From assembly GCF_016756615.1 (NCBI RefSeq), contig NZ_AP023262.1, positions 5,767,501 to 5,831,500 of the forward strand: a stretch of 64,000 bases of DNA. Reading direction: 5' to 3'. The notes beneath the pieces were generated by a model. The model worked only from the letters and a program-made list of their open reading frames with translations, had not been told where the DNA came from and did no database searches. A program made the translations under genes and the position numbers. This document shows, piece after piece, positions 34,243 to 42,515 of the stretch (position 1 is its first letter; every line of letters begins with the position of its first letter). Source of the DNA: Mesorhizobium sp. L-8-3 (lineage in GTDB: Bacteria; Pseudomonadota; Alphaproteobacteria; Rhizobiales; Rhizobiaceae).

Positions 34243-34310
34243 TGAACCCAATCGAACATTTTGAAATGGCGCAACAGACGCCGCGCAAGTTCGACTGGGA
34301 GGAAATTGCA

Positions 34311-34382
34311 ATGAGCTGCCGGCTCGAATATCGCGTTTCAAGCCAAATGTTGGGCCGGCGCGAATCCAATCCATTGTTGTGA
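34311..34382 (+). other. Short open frame with a strong ribosome site in the TRAP leader
   Basis: A 23-codon frame (MSCRLEYRVSSQ and on) starts 5 bases after GGGAGGAAATTGC-like sequence. The same TGGGAGGAAAT is found before the dctP start (34576-34586). It could be a leader peptide or the trace of a duplicated gene start. Confidence 0.3.
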
Positions 34383-34589
34383 CCCTGACCGATGCAGCCT
34401 GATCGCTGCCACTTGGCCGCGAATGGGCTGGCTTTGGCCGACACTGCGCCTTCGCCGAAAGGTTCGACCCGAAATCGCGCACCAGCCTGGTTCCTCGGCA
34501 TGTGCCCCCCGATTCGAAGCAGATCGTTCCGAGGCATTCTCGGGATGGACCAAATGAACGACCATGGACAATTTCTGGGAGGAAATCAG

Positions 34590-35603
34590 ATGACCGCAGT
34601 CACCCGTCGCACGCTTCTTGCCGGATCCGCTGGCCTCATGTTGGCGGCCACGATCAGCTTACCCGTCACATCATGGGCGCAGGACAAGATCACGCTTCGC
34701 CTGTCGACTTCCGGCACGCAGACGGATCAGCGATCCATCGCTATGGCCAATGTCTTCGGTCCCGCCGTCTCGGGCTTCGCCGACTTTCAGCCGCACTACA
34801 ACTCCTCGCTGGTTGCACAGGGCTCGGAGTTGGAAGCGATCTCGTCGGGCGACCTCGAAATGACGATCTGCTCCGCCCAGGAACTGGCGACTTTCTTTCC
34901 GGAGTTCTCGATCTTCGCGGCCGGTTACGTGCACCAGAACGCCGAGCATCAGGTGAAGGTCTTCAACGATCCGCTGATGGATCCGTTCAAGAAGAAGGTC
35001 GAGGACGAACTCGGCGTGAAGCTGCTGGCGGTCATGTATCTGGGCCGCCGCCACGTGAACCTTCGTTTCCCGCGTTCGGAACGCAACGTCATGACGCCGG
35101 CAGATCTTGCGGGCGTCAACCTGCGCATGCCGGGCACCGATGCCTGGCTGTTCCTCGGCAAGGCGCTCGGAGCCAACCCGGCACCGATCGCCTTCTCGGA
35201 AGTCTATACCGCGCTGCAGACCGGGTCGGTTGACGGGCAGGACAATCCGCTGCCCACCGTGGTCGACTCCAAATTCTACGAAGTCACCAGGCAGATCAGC
35301 CTGACGTCGCATCTGGTCGACCTCAACTACATCGCCTTCTCCAAGGAAGTATGGGACGGGCTGACACCGGAACAGCAGGAAACCGTGCAGAAGGCCGCGG
35401 TGGACGCGGCCGAGTCCGGTCGGCAGGCGCAATTGCAGAAGGAGGAGGAACTCGTGGCCTTCCTGAAGGACAAGGGTCTCGAGATCTATGAGCCGGACCT
35501 CAAGGCGTTTCGCGAGCATGTCCAGGCACAATATGTCGGCTCCGAATTCGCCAAGGCATGGCCGGAAGGAGTGTTGGACAAGATAAACGCACTCGGCAAC
35601 TGA
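34590..35603 (+). CDS. dctP: TRAP transporter substrate-binding protein DctP
   Basis: Periplasmic binding protein of a tripartite ATP-independent transporter, 337 residues. The N-terminus MTAVTRRTLLAGSAGLMLAA has a twin arginine and a hydrophobic core ending before WAQDK, so Tat export is possible. Typical TRAP features include LRLSTSGTQTDQ, GVNLRMPGTDAW and the conserved arginine in NLRMP that binds a carboxylate, so the ligand is likely an organic acid. The ATG at 34590 follows GGGAGGAAAT. It starts an operon with dctQ, dctM, the MocA-like and dehydroquinase genes. Confidence 0.93.
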   Translation: MTAVTRRTLLAGSAGLMLAATISLPVTSWAQDKITLRLSTSGTQTDQRSIAMANVFGPAVSGFADFQPHYNSSLVAQGSELEAISSGDLEMTICSAQELATFFPEFSIFAAGYVHQNAEHQVKVFNDPLMDPFKKKVEDELGVKLLAVMYLGRRHVNLRFPRSERNVMTPADLAGVNLRMPGTDAWLFLGKALGANPAPIAFSEVYTALQTGSVDGQDNPLPTVVDSKFYEVTRQISLTSHLVDLNYIAFSKEVWDGLTPEQQETVQKAAVDAAESGRQAQLQKEEELVAFLKDKGLEIYEPDLKAFREHVQAQYVGSEFAKAWPEGVLDKINALGN

Positions 35604-35694
35604 AGTGGTTCAGTTGGCGCGACGGGGACGCGCGTCCCCGCCTTGCCGCCATCATCCGCGGCAGGGCTTGACGTCGGACTAGGGAGGGTCCCGC

Positions 35695-36258
35695 GTGAGA
35701 CGAACGATCGACACTTTTCGCACTTTCGCCGAGGCCGTTGCCGGCGCCTTGATGGCGGCCATGTTCGTAACCTTCATCGTGCAGGTCACTATCCGTTACA
35801 CCGCCCGGGCCGACTGGATCGCTGAAGCCGTTCCGCTGCTGCAGCCGTCCAATTTCGGGTGGACGCTGGAATTCTGCCTGGCGCTGTGGGTTTGGCTGGT
35901 GTTCTGGGGCAATGCCTTCGTCGTCCGCAACCAGGAACACGTCTCGTTCGATATCCTCTATCTCGCCGTGGCGCCGGGCATGCGCAGGGCCTTCTTCATC
36001 GCGGGGGGCCTTGCCATCTCGGTGGGCCTGCTGCTGTCGATAGAGCCGACCTGGGATCGGCTGGCGGTCCTGAGATTGAAGAAGACCGCAACGCTCTCGG
36101 CGCTGTTCGGCGACTGGATCCGGATGCGCGACATCTACGCGATCTACCTGCTTTTCCTCTTCGTCGTCGCACTCCGCTACGCGGCGGGCGTCTGGCGCGC
36201 ATTCCGCCACGGCGTCGACGAACTGGATCTCTCGGACGGGGAGCGCGTCGACGCATGA
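35695..36258 (+). CDS. dctQ: TRAP transporter small membrane subunit DctQ
   Basis: A 187-residue inner-membrane protein with four predicted helices, the third carrying the conserved ENLVFWGNAFVVRNQEHVSFD-like region (here WLVFWGNAFVVRNQEHVSF in part) typical of DctQ. It bridges the binding protein and the large permease. It starts with GTG at 35695 and overlaps dctM by 4 bases (ATGA). Confidence 0.9.
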   Translation: MRRTIDTFRTFAEAVAGALMAAMFVTFIVQVTIRYTARADWIAEAVPLLQPSNFGWTLEFCLALWVWLVFWGNAFVVRNQEHVSFDILYLAVAPGMRRAFFIAGGLAISVGLLLSIEPTWDRLAVLRLKKTATLSALFGDWIRMRDIYAIYLLFLFVVALRYAAGVWRAFRHGVDELDLSDGERVDA

Positions 36259-37550
36259 GCTTCGCCTTTGTCCTCTGTCTCGGCACGATGGGCGTGATCG
36301 CCGCGATCGGCGCACCGATCGCCTATGCGATTCTCCTCGCCTCCTTTGTCTACCTGGCCGCGAACGGGATGAGCATTGGTATCGCCGGCAAGGTCATGCT
36401 CGACGGGCTCTACCAGAGCTTCATCCTGCTGACTGTGCCGCTGTTCATCGTTGCAGCCAACATCATGAACGCAGGCTCGATTTCCGACCGGCTTCTGCGC
36501 TTCTGCATCGGCCTCGTCGGCCGCTTCAGGGGCGGCCTTGGCCATGTGAACGTCCTTGCGTCCCTTGTCTTCTCCGGCATGTCCGGATCGGCCGTCGCCG
36601 ACGCCGCCGGTATCGGCAAGATCATCATCGACCTGATGGTTCGCTCCGGCCACTACACGCGCGGCTATGCGGCGGCGATCACCGCCGCGTCGGCAACCAT
36701 CGGGCCGATCATCCCGCCATCGATCCCCATGGTGCTCTACGCGCTGGTTTCCAACAGTTCCATCGGCTTCCTGTTCCTGGGCGGCATCATGCCTGGGTTA
36801 CTGATGGGAGCGGTGCTGATGGCCATCAATGCCTGGATATCGCACCAGCGCGGGTTCGGCGTGGAGAAATCGGTCCCACTCAGTCAACTTCCAAAGCTGA
36901 CCCTCGATGCGGGTCCCGCGCTGCTGATGCCGGCTATCCTGCTCTACGGCATCTATGGCGGAGTGACGACCCCGACCGAGGCAGCCGCGGTCGCCGCGTT
37001 CTACGCGCTGCTCCTGGCCGCCTTGTTCTACCGCTCGCTGTCCCTGGCGGCGTTCGGACGGATTCTCGTCGAAAGTGCCCGTTCCTCGGCCGCGGTCGGC
37101 CTCGTGATCGGCGGCGCGCTCGTCCTCAACTATGTTGTCGCTTCGGAAAACATCCCCAATCTCGTCGCGCAGTCCCTTGTCGGCGTCAACGTATCACCGC
37201 TCGCCTTCCTGCTGTGCGTCAACCTGCTGCTGCTGATCCTGGGGTGCATTCTCGATGCCGCGACGATCATCCTGGTAATCATTCCGCTCTTCATTCCCGC
37301 CTGCCGCGAACTCGGCATCGACCTTGTGCATTTTGGCGTGGTCGCGGTCGTCAACTGCATGATCGGGCTGATCACGCCGCCTTACGGCATCCTCCTGTTC
37401 GTCATCAACGCGGTGACGCGCATCCCGCTCGCCGAAATCATCCGCGAAATCTGGCTGTTCGTGGCCGTCCTCGTCTTTGCGCTGCTTCTGCTGATCCTCT
37501 TCCCGGGCATCGTGCTCTGGCTGCCGCGGATGTTCGGTTACGACGGATAG
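36255..37550 (+). CDS. dctM: TRAP transporter large permease subunit DctM
   Basis: A 431-residue inner-membrane permease with about twelve helices. Family motifs include the PLFIVAANIMNAG segment, FSGMSGSAVADAAGIG, and IGPIIPPSIPMVLYA, all in DctM proteins that use a sodium or proton gradient for uptake. The start at 36255 overlaps the dctQ stop, so both subunits are coupled. Together with dctP and dctQ this is a complete transporter. Confidence 0.95.
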   Translation: MSFAFVLCLGTMGVIAAIGAPIAYAILLASFVYLAANGMSIGIAGKVMLDGLYQSFILLTVPLFIVAANIMNAGSISDRLLRFCIGLVGRFRGGLGHVNVLASLVFSGMSGSAVADAAGIGKIIIDLMVRSGHYTRGYAAAITAASATIGPIIPPSIPMVLYALVSNSSIGFLFLGGIMPGLLMGAVLMAINAWISHQRGFGVEKSVPLSQLPKLTLDAGPALLMPAILLYGIYGGVTTPTEAAAVAAFYALLLAALFYRSLSLAAFGRILVESARSSAAVGLVIGGALVLNYVVASENIPNLVAQSLVGVNVSPLAFLLCVNLLLLILGCILDAATIILVIIPLFIPACRELGIDLVHFGVVAVVNCMIGLITPPYGILLFVINAVTRIPLAEIIREIWLFVAVLVFALLLLILFPGIVLWLPRMFGYDG

Positions 37551-37686
37551 GAGCCTCCCTCCTGATCTCGCCCTTCGGAACAAGCACCCTTTGCCCGGCC
37601 GTCACGCCGGCACGCAACGTTTCTGGCCACGATGCCCCACTTGGAATTGGAGTGCGGACACAGCCACACAAGGAGCAATGGACATC

Positions 37687-38847
37687 ATGACGAGCATCTC
37701 CATCGGCCTGATCGGCGCAGGCCTGATAGGCCGCAAGCACCTTAGGAAGATCGCCGAGCATCCGGACTACACCCTGGCAGGCATCTCCGACGTCAACAGC
37801 GACGCCGTCGCGGCGCAGTATCCGGAAGAACGGGTCTATGCGGACTATCGCGCCATGCTGGACGAGGCTCGACCCGAGGCGGTCATCATCGCTTCGCCCA
37901 ACCAGTTGCACGCCGATGCCGGCGTGGAATGCGCGCGCCGCGGCATTCACATCCTGGTGGAAAAGCCGGTGACAGACACCGCCGAGGCCGCACGCGTGCT
38001 GATTGCCGAGACCCGGCGCAGCGGCATCAAGACACTGGTGGGTCATCACCGGCGCCACCATGACCAGGTGCAGCAGCTTCGATCGTTGCTGACCGAAGGA
38101 AACATCGGCGCGCTAGTCGGCGTGTCGGCCATCTGGGCGGTCTACAAGCCCGACGACTACTTCAAGGCGGCGCCGTGGCGCACGCAACCGGGGGGAGGAC
38201 CGATTCTCATCAACCTCATCCATGAGGTCGATTTCTTGCGCTTCACGGCGGGCGAGATCGTCGCCGTCAGCGCGATCTCGTCCAATCGCCAGCGGCATTT
38301 CGGGGTAGAGGATACCGCCGCCGCGCTGATGGAGTTCGAGAATGGGGCCATCGGCACCATCATCGCCAGCGACAGTGCCGTCTCGCCCTGGAGCGTCGAG
38401 CAGGGCACGGGTGAATCAGTCGAGTTCCCCTTCAGCGGGGAGAGCCCCTATCGTTTCATCGGCAGCCACGGCTCGCTCGAATTCCCGACCCTCGTCCGCT
38501 GGGGCCAGACCGATGGCGCGCGCTCCTGGAACCGGCCCGTCATATCGCAGCGCCTCTTCGCCACGACGATCGACCCCTACCTGGCGCAGCTCAATCATTT
38601 CCGCGACGTGATCCGCGGCGCCGCCTCAACGATGCAGAGCGTGGAGGACGGCGCCCGGACGCTGATCGCCACGCTCGCCGTCACAGAGGCTGCGGCCACC
38701 GGTGCCCGCATCGATCTTCGTGACCGCTACGAAGCGCTCTCCGGCGCCTTCGCCTCATCGCCAGCCCATGCAAGAAAGTCCCATCATGACCAGCAAGCCC
38801 ATCTACGTCCTGAACGGCCCGAACCTCAATCTGCTGGGCGATCGTGA
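37687..38847 (+). CDS. Gfo/Idh/MocA family oxidoreductase
   Basis: A 386-residue NAD(P)-dependent dehydrogenase. The N-terminal Rossmann fold has LIGAGLIGRKH near residue 8 and the family EKP motif with Lys93 in LVEKPVTD. In the C-terminal domain, ILINLIHEVDFLRF keeps the catalytic histidine but has Asn where inositol dehydrogenase has Asp. Substrates in the family are mostly cyclitols and sugars, including rhizopine for MocA itself. The ATG at 37687 is used; an ATG at 37678 has the same ribosome site but only 2 bases of spacing. The last 20 codons overlap the next gene in another frame by 62 bases, and that tail is low-complexity, suggesting a read-through extension. Confidence 0.88.
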   Translation: MTSISIGLIGAGLIGRKHLRKIAEHPDYTLAGISDVNSDAVAAQYPEERVYADYRAMLDEARPEAVIIASPNQLHADAGVECARRGIHILVEKPVTDTAEAARVLIAETRRSGIKTLVGHHRRHHDQVQQLRSLLTEGNIGALVGVSAIWAVYKPDDYFKAAPWRTQPGGGPILINLIHEVDFLRFTAGEIVAVSAISSNRQRHFGVEDTAAALMEFENGAIGTIIASDSAVSPWSVEQGTGESVEFPFSGESPYRFIGSHGSLEFPTLVRWGQTDGARSWNRPVISQRLFATTIDPYLAQLNHFRDVIRGAASTMQSVEDGARTLIATLAVTEAAATGARIDLRDRYEALSGAFASSPAHARKSHHDQQAHLRPERPEPQSAGRS

Positions 38848-39241
38848 GCCGCACATCTACGGCCACACCACGCTGGCGGACATCGAGGCAAGTTGCGGCC
38901 GCACCGCCGCGGCCGGCGAGCACGGTATCGTCTTCAGGCAATCCAACCATGAAGGCCAGCTCATCGACTGGATTCACGAGGCGCGCCGCGAGGCTGACGC
39001 AATCATCATCAATGCGGGCGGTCTTACTCATACATCGATTGCCATCCACGACGCGTTGAAGAGCTTTGCGGGTCCGGTGATCGAACTGCACGTTACCAAT
39101 GTTCATCGTCGCGAAGCCTTCCGGCACCACTCCTACATTTCCTTTGCAGCGACGGCGGTGATATGCGGGCTTGGCCCCGAAGGCTACGGTATCGCGCTGG
39201 ACGCGGCGGCGATGCTCGCGGCCAAGGCGAAACGGGCCTGA
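38786..39241 (+). CDS. aroQ: 3-dehydroquinate dehydratase, type II
   Basis: Converts 3-dehydroquinate to 3-dehydroshikimate. The 151-residue protein has the type II signature LNGPNLNLLGDREPHIYG with catalytic Arg and Tyr, the substrate loop NAGGLTHTSIAIHDAL and catalytic His in TNVHRREAFRHHS. So it should be active. In this setting, after a TRAP transporter and a dehydrogenase and near an AroE-like gene, it is more likely a catabolic (quinate-type) enzyme than part of aromatic amino acid synthesis. Start at 38786 preferred; 38768 is possible. Confidence 0.9.
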   Translation: MTSKPIYVLNGPNLNLLGDREPHIYGHTTLADIEASCGRTAAAGEHGIVFRQSNHEGQLIDWIHEARREADAIIINAGGLTHTSIAIHDALKSFAGPVIELHVTNVHRREAFRHHSYISFAATAVICGLGPEGYGIALDAAAMLAAKAKRA

Positions 39242-39467
39242 CCAGCATGGGGTTTCCTGATCCCTTGCCGGGACTCTAAGACCACATCCGCGCCGGATAG
39301 CCAGGTGTCGGGCTTTCCCCATCAGGTCGGCCCGAGCAACTGTCGCGAACCCCAGCTTCGCGCTTCACCACCAGATGCCATGTCTCCCTACTGCGGTAAA
39401 ATAATACCACATTCATAACGACATTGTTTTTACTGGATATTTTTGCAACAACGGTCATCCCGCAAGC

Positions 39468-39496
39468 TTGACGCGACAGTCTCCCTCCCCTATAAG
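39468..39496 (+). promoter_or_regulatory. rplM-rpsI promoter
   Basis: TTGACG (39468-39473), 17 bases, TATAAG (39491-39496): a near-consensus sigma-70 promoter about 120 bases before the rplM start. Confidence 0.75.
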
Positions 39497-39509
39497 CCAG
39501 CCCGAAGCA

Positions 39510-39537
39510 GCGGCCAGCCGGCCGCCGTTTCGTTTTT
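39510..39537 (+). terminator. Terminator-like hairpin in the rplM leader
   Basis: A 6-bp stem GCGGCC/GGCCGC with loop AGCC, then CGTTTCGTTTTT, lies some 14 bases after the promoter. It could be an attenuator of the ribosomal protein operon. Confidence 0.45.
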
Positions 39538-39619
39538 GGCGCACCGTTCCGGCGGCACTCCAAGGCAAGCAACAAGAAACGCCTTCCCCCGGGAAGGTCC
39601 CAACCGAAAGCAGCGAACC

Positions 39620-40081
39620 ATGAAAACCTTTTCGCAGAAGCCTGCGGACGTGGTGAAGAAGTGGGTTCTGATCGACGCCGAGGGTCTCGTCGTCGGCCGT
39701 CTCGCCTCCATCATTGCCAACCGTCTCCGCGGCAAGCACAAGCCGACCTTCACCCCGCATGTCGACGACGGCGACAACGTCATCGTCATCAATGCCGACA
39801 AGGTGGTGCTCACCGGCAAGAAATACACCGACAAGGTCTATTACTGGCACACCGGCCATCCCGGCGGCATCAAGGAGCGCACCGCGCGCCAGTTGCTCGA
39901 GGGCCGCTTCCCCGAGCGTGTCGTCGAGAAGGCCGTCGAGCGCATGATCCCGCGCGGCCCCCTCGGCCGTCGCCAGATGAAGAATCTCCGCGTCTATGCC
40001 GGCGCCGAGCACCCGCACATCGCCCAGCAGCCCGAAACGCTCGACGTCGGCGCGCTGAATGCCAAGAACAAAAGGGCTTGA
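39620..40081 (+). CDS. rplM: 50S ribosomal protein L13
   Basis: Large-subunit ribosomal protein of 153 residues. It has the L13 signature KKWVLIDAEGLVVGRLAS, then NADKVVLTGKKYTDKVYYWHT, GHPGGIKERTA and MIPRGPLGRRQMKNLRVYAG. The ATG at 39620 fits the family start (MKTFSQKP). It is followed after 5 bases by rpsI, as in nearly all bacteria. Confidence 0.98.
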   Translation: MKTFSQKPADVVKKWVLIDAEGLVVGRLASIIANRLRGKHKPTFTPHVDDGDNVIVINADKVVLTGKKYTDKVYYWHTGHPGGIKERTARQLLEGRFPERVVEKAVERMIPRGPLGRRQMKNLRVYAGAEHPHIAQQPETLDVGALNAKNKRA

Positions 40082-40086
40082 TCAAC

Positions 40087-40563
40087 ATGGCTGAGCTTTC
40101 CTCGCTCGCAGAACTCGGCGCCGCCACCCAGGCCGCGCAGCCGGCCGCGCCGGTCCACGTCCAGAAGCTCGACAAGAGCGGACGCGCCTATGCCACCGGC
40201 AAGCGCAAGGACGCCATCGCGCGCGTCTGGGTCAAGCCCGGCTCGGGCAAGATCATCGTCAACGACAAGGACTTCGGTGCCTATTTCGCCCGCCCGGTTC
40301 TGCAGATGATCCTGCAGCAGCCGATCGTCGCGGCCAACCGCGCCGGCCAGTACGACATCGTCGCCACCGTCGCCGGCGGCGGCCTGTCCGGCCAGGCGGG
40401 CGCCGTTCGTCACGGCATCTCCAAGGCCCTCACCTATTACGAGCCGGGCCTGCGCGGCCTCCTCAAGAAGGGCGGCTTCCTCACCCGCGACAGCCGCACC
40501 GTCGAGCGCAAGAAGTACGGCAAGGCCAAGGCCCGCCGCAGCTTCCAGTTCTCGAAGCGCTGA
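40087..40563 (+). CDS. rpsI: 30S ribosomal protein S9
   Basis: Small-subunit ribosomal protein of 158 residues. The N-terminal 30 residues are an alanine-rich extension common in alphaproteobacteria; then comes the S9 core: YATGKRKDAIARVWVKPGSG, VAGGGLSGQAGAVRHGISKAL and the C-terminal tail KKYGKAKARRSFQFSKR that reaches the P-site tRNA. Cotranscribed with rplM. Confidence 0.98.
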   Translation: MAELSSLAELGAATQAAQPAAPVHVQKLDKSGRAYATGKRKDAIARVWVKPGSGKIIVNDKDFGAYFARPVLQMILQQPIVAANRAGQYDIVATVAGGGLSGQAGAVRHGISKALTYYEPGLRGLLKKGGFLTRDSRTVERKKYGKAKARRSFQFSKR

Positions 40564-40595
40564 TCTCTTATCGCACCATCTGGTGCCGATCTCTC

Positions 40596-40625
40596 GAGGC
40601 CGCCTCCGGGTGGCCTCTTTCTTTG
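40596..40625 (+). terminator. rpsI terminator
   Basis: GAGGCC (40596-40601) and GGCCTC (40612-40617) form a stem with a 10-base loop followed by TTTCTTT, 33 bases past the rpsI stop. Confidence 0.75.
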
Positions 40626-40650
40626 CGGGAGCCCCCTGGACTTTTCGCGG

Positions 40651-42036
40651 TCATGCCGCGTCCTGCCGAGCCGCCGTGGCTGACTGGTCGCTGCTCGCCC
40701 TGGAATTGCGCCACTTGATCCACACATGGATGGGAATGCCCACCAGAACCAGCAGGAAGCCCAGGAACACCGTCTCCGCCCCGGCGCCGTAGAGAGCCCA
40801 GAGCGCGTAGACAAACCCTATGGCGCCCAATATGGCGACCTTGGTGATCTCGGGGCCCGCGACGGTGCGGCCTGACCGCACGACGATCATCAGTTCAGCC
40901 AGGGCGCAAAGCGCATAAGGCAGCAGGCTCGACATCACTGCCAAGAGGATGATCGTATTGAAGGCGCCGACCAGGCCCTTGGCGAAATTCATCGCCACCA
41001 GGATCGATGCCAGGAGGTTGGAGAAGATCAGCGCATTGGCGGGGGTGCCGTAGCGGGAAAGCCGCCCCATCCGCTCGGGGAAGACATGATCGAGGGCCGC
41101 TCCGTAGGGCACCTGGCCGGTCAGGAGGGTGAAGCCGTTCAGCGTGCCGAAGGTGGAGATGACCGCACCGATCGCGACGAGGGTTCCGCCGACCGCCCCC
41201 CACATCTCGCGCGACACGTCGGCCAGTGGCGCCGAAGACTGCGCCAGCAATTCCGCCGGTAGCACCCCGATCGCCACCGTGGTGACCGCGATATAGACCG
41301 CGGCAGCGATCAGCACCCCCACGATGGTCGCCCGCGGTATGGTCTTTGCCGGGTTGATCACGTTGCCGGACGGCACGGTGGCCGATTCCAGTCCGAGATA
41401 GGCCCACAGCGTCAGCGCCGCCGCGGCGGAGATCGCGGCCAGGTCGGACTCGCCGCTGGTGTTCAATGGCGAGAAGTTCGCCGGCTCGACCCAAAGGAAG
41501 CCCAGCGTGCCGATGAGCACGAGCGGCACCAGCTTCAGCACGGTTGTCACGATCTGGACGAAGCCCGCTTCCTCGACCCCGCGAATATTGACCAGGGTCA
41601 GCGTCCAGATCGCCAGCAACGCCACCGCGAGGCTGTAGGTGTCCGATGAGCCGATCGCGGGAACAAGGAAGCCGACATAGCCAGCCAGGGCAACTGCGAC
41701 AGCGGCGTTGCCGGTCCACAAGGCGATCCAATAGCCCCATGCGATGATGAAGCCGGCAAATTCGCCGAACCCGGCCTGCGTATAGGCATATGGGCCTCCG
41801 GTCTTGACGACGATCCGCGACAGCCGGCCGAAGATGACGGCCAGGATCAGCGCCCCGATCGAGGTCACGATCCATCCCGCGAGTGAGATCGGCCCGAACG
41901 CGGCAAGAGACGCCGGCAAAAGGAATATCCCCGAGCCGATCATGTTGCCGACGACCAGAGCCGTGCAGGCCATCAGGCCGAGGCCGCCTGCCCTCTCCCC
42001 GCGCGACGCCGATGGATCACGCATGTCTGGGTGCAT
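40651..42036 (-). CDS. APC family amino acid antiporter (AdiC-like)
   Basis: A 461-residue inner-membrane transporter with twelve helices of the basic amino acid/polyamine antiporter group. The first-helix motif GNMIGSGIFLLP and the GGPYAYTQAGFGEFAGF segment are those of AdiC/CadB/PotE proteins. Likely substrates are arginine, agmatine, ornithine or a polyamine. Its position near arc genes and agmatinase supports that range, but no ligand is shown. A small protein gene precedes it on the same strand by 24 bases. The start could also be the ATG at 42024. Confidence 0.87.
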   Translation of the reverse strand: MHPDMRDPSASRGERAGGLGLMACTALVVGNMIGSGIFLLPASLAAFGPISLAGWIVTSIGALILAVIFGRLSRIVVKTGGPYAYTQAGFGEFAGFIIAWGYWIALWTGNAAVAVALAGYVGFLVPAIGSSDTYSLAVALLAIWTLTLVNIRGVEEAGFVQIVTTVLKLVPLVLIGTLGFLWVEPANFSPLNTSGESDLAAISAAAALTLWAYLGLESATVPSGNVINPAKTIPRATIVGVLIAAAVYIAVTTVAIGVLPAELLAQSSAPLADVSREMWGAVGGTLVAIGAVISTFGTLNGFTLLTGQVPYGAALDHVFPERMGRLSRYGTPANALIFSNLLASILVAMNFAKGLVGAFNTIILLAVMSSLLPYALCALAELMIVVRSGRTVAGPEITKVAILGAIGFVYALWALYGAGAETVFLGFLLVLVGIPIHVWIKWRNSRASSDQSATAARQDAA

Positions 42037-42060
42037 CTTTCGCCGTCGGCGCAGCCATCG

Positions 42061-42324
42061 TCATCCTCGAGCCTGTTGCAGCAACTGGGCGACCTCTTCC
42101 TCCAGCCCGGCAATGACCGACCGATAGTCGGCAACCTCGGGACGTTCTTCTGCCCCGGAACGCGCTTCGAACCAGGAGAGGCTGGCGCGGGCCAGCACAT
42201 ATTCCTCGCATATTCCGCGAAACGCCTCGTCCTTGAGCGCCAGCCGGCGGATGAGAGCCCCATCTCCGGGAAAGCGTTCAATGATCTCCGCGAGATCGAG
42301 GCGCAGATTTTCGGGCCCCGTCAT
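42061..42324 (-). CDS. Conserved small hypothetical protein
   Basis: An 87-residue acidic, helical protein without signal peptide or membrane segment. The sequence DLAEIIERFPGDGALIRRLALKDEAFRGICEEYVLA and the later YRSVIAGLEEEVAQLL (split here) look like two or three helices. I recall such 80-90 residue proteins as unnamed partners of membrane or stress genes in Hyphomicrobiales. The ATG at 42324 follows GGAGG; longer frames have no ribosome site. It lies 24 bases before the AdiC-like gene and is likely cotranscribed with it. Function unknown. Confidence 0.65.
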   Translation of the reverse strand: MTGPENLRLDLAEIIERFPGDGALIRRLALKDEAFRGICEEYVLARASLSWFEARSGAEERPEVADYRSVIAGLEEEVAQLLQQARG

Positions 42325-42515
42325 CCATACCTCCGGAATACCGTCAAAGTATGAGATGTTCGATACCGCGCCGCAATGGAAGGTTGAGTAAGTCACGGTG
42401 ACTGGCCTAACCTTTCCCCGTTTGCCGTTACCGTTTGGTCTGCTAACGTTGGAAGGCACGCATACCCGCTCTATGCGAGCCAATCGCCATTGTGACCCTG
42501 AGGGAGGTCGAGTCG

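Larger units (their letters stand above)
33985..34589. other. Divergent regulatory region between tetR and the TRAP operon
   Basis: About 600 bases with two TGTGAAC-containing sites, a good promoter and a short open frame (separate entries). No further gene is supportable. The length is unusual for an intergenic gap in this window and may contain remnants of a lost gene. Confidence 0.5.
39242..39619. other. Upstream region of rplM
   Basis: About 380 bases between the catabolic island and rplM. The first part shows nothing recognisable and is locally AT-rich around 39397-39450; the second holds the rplM promoter and leader hairpin listed separately. Confidence 0.5.
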
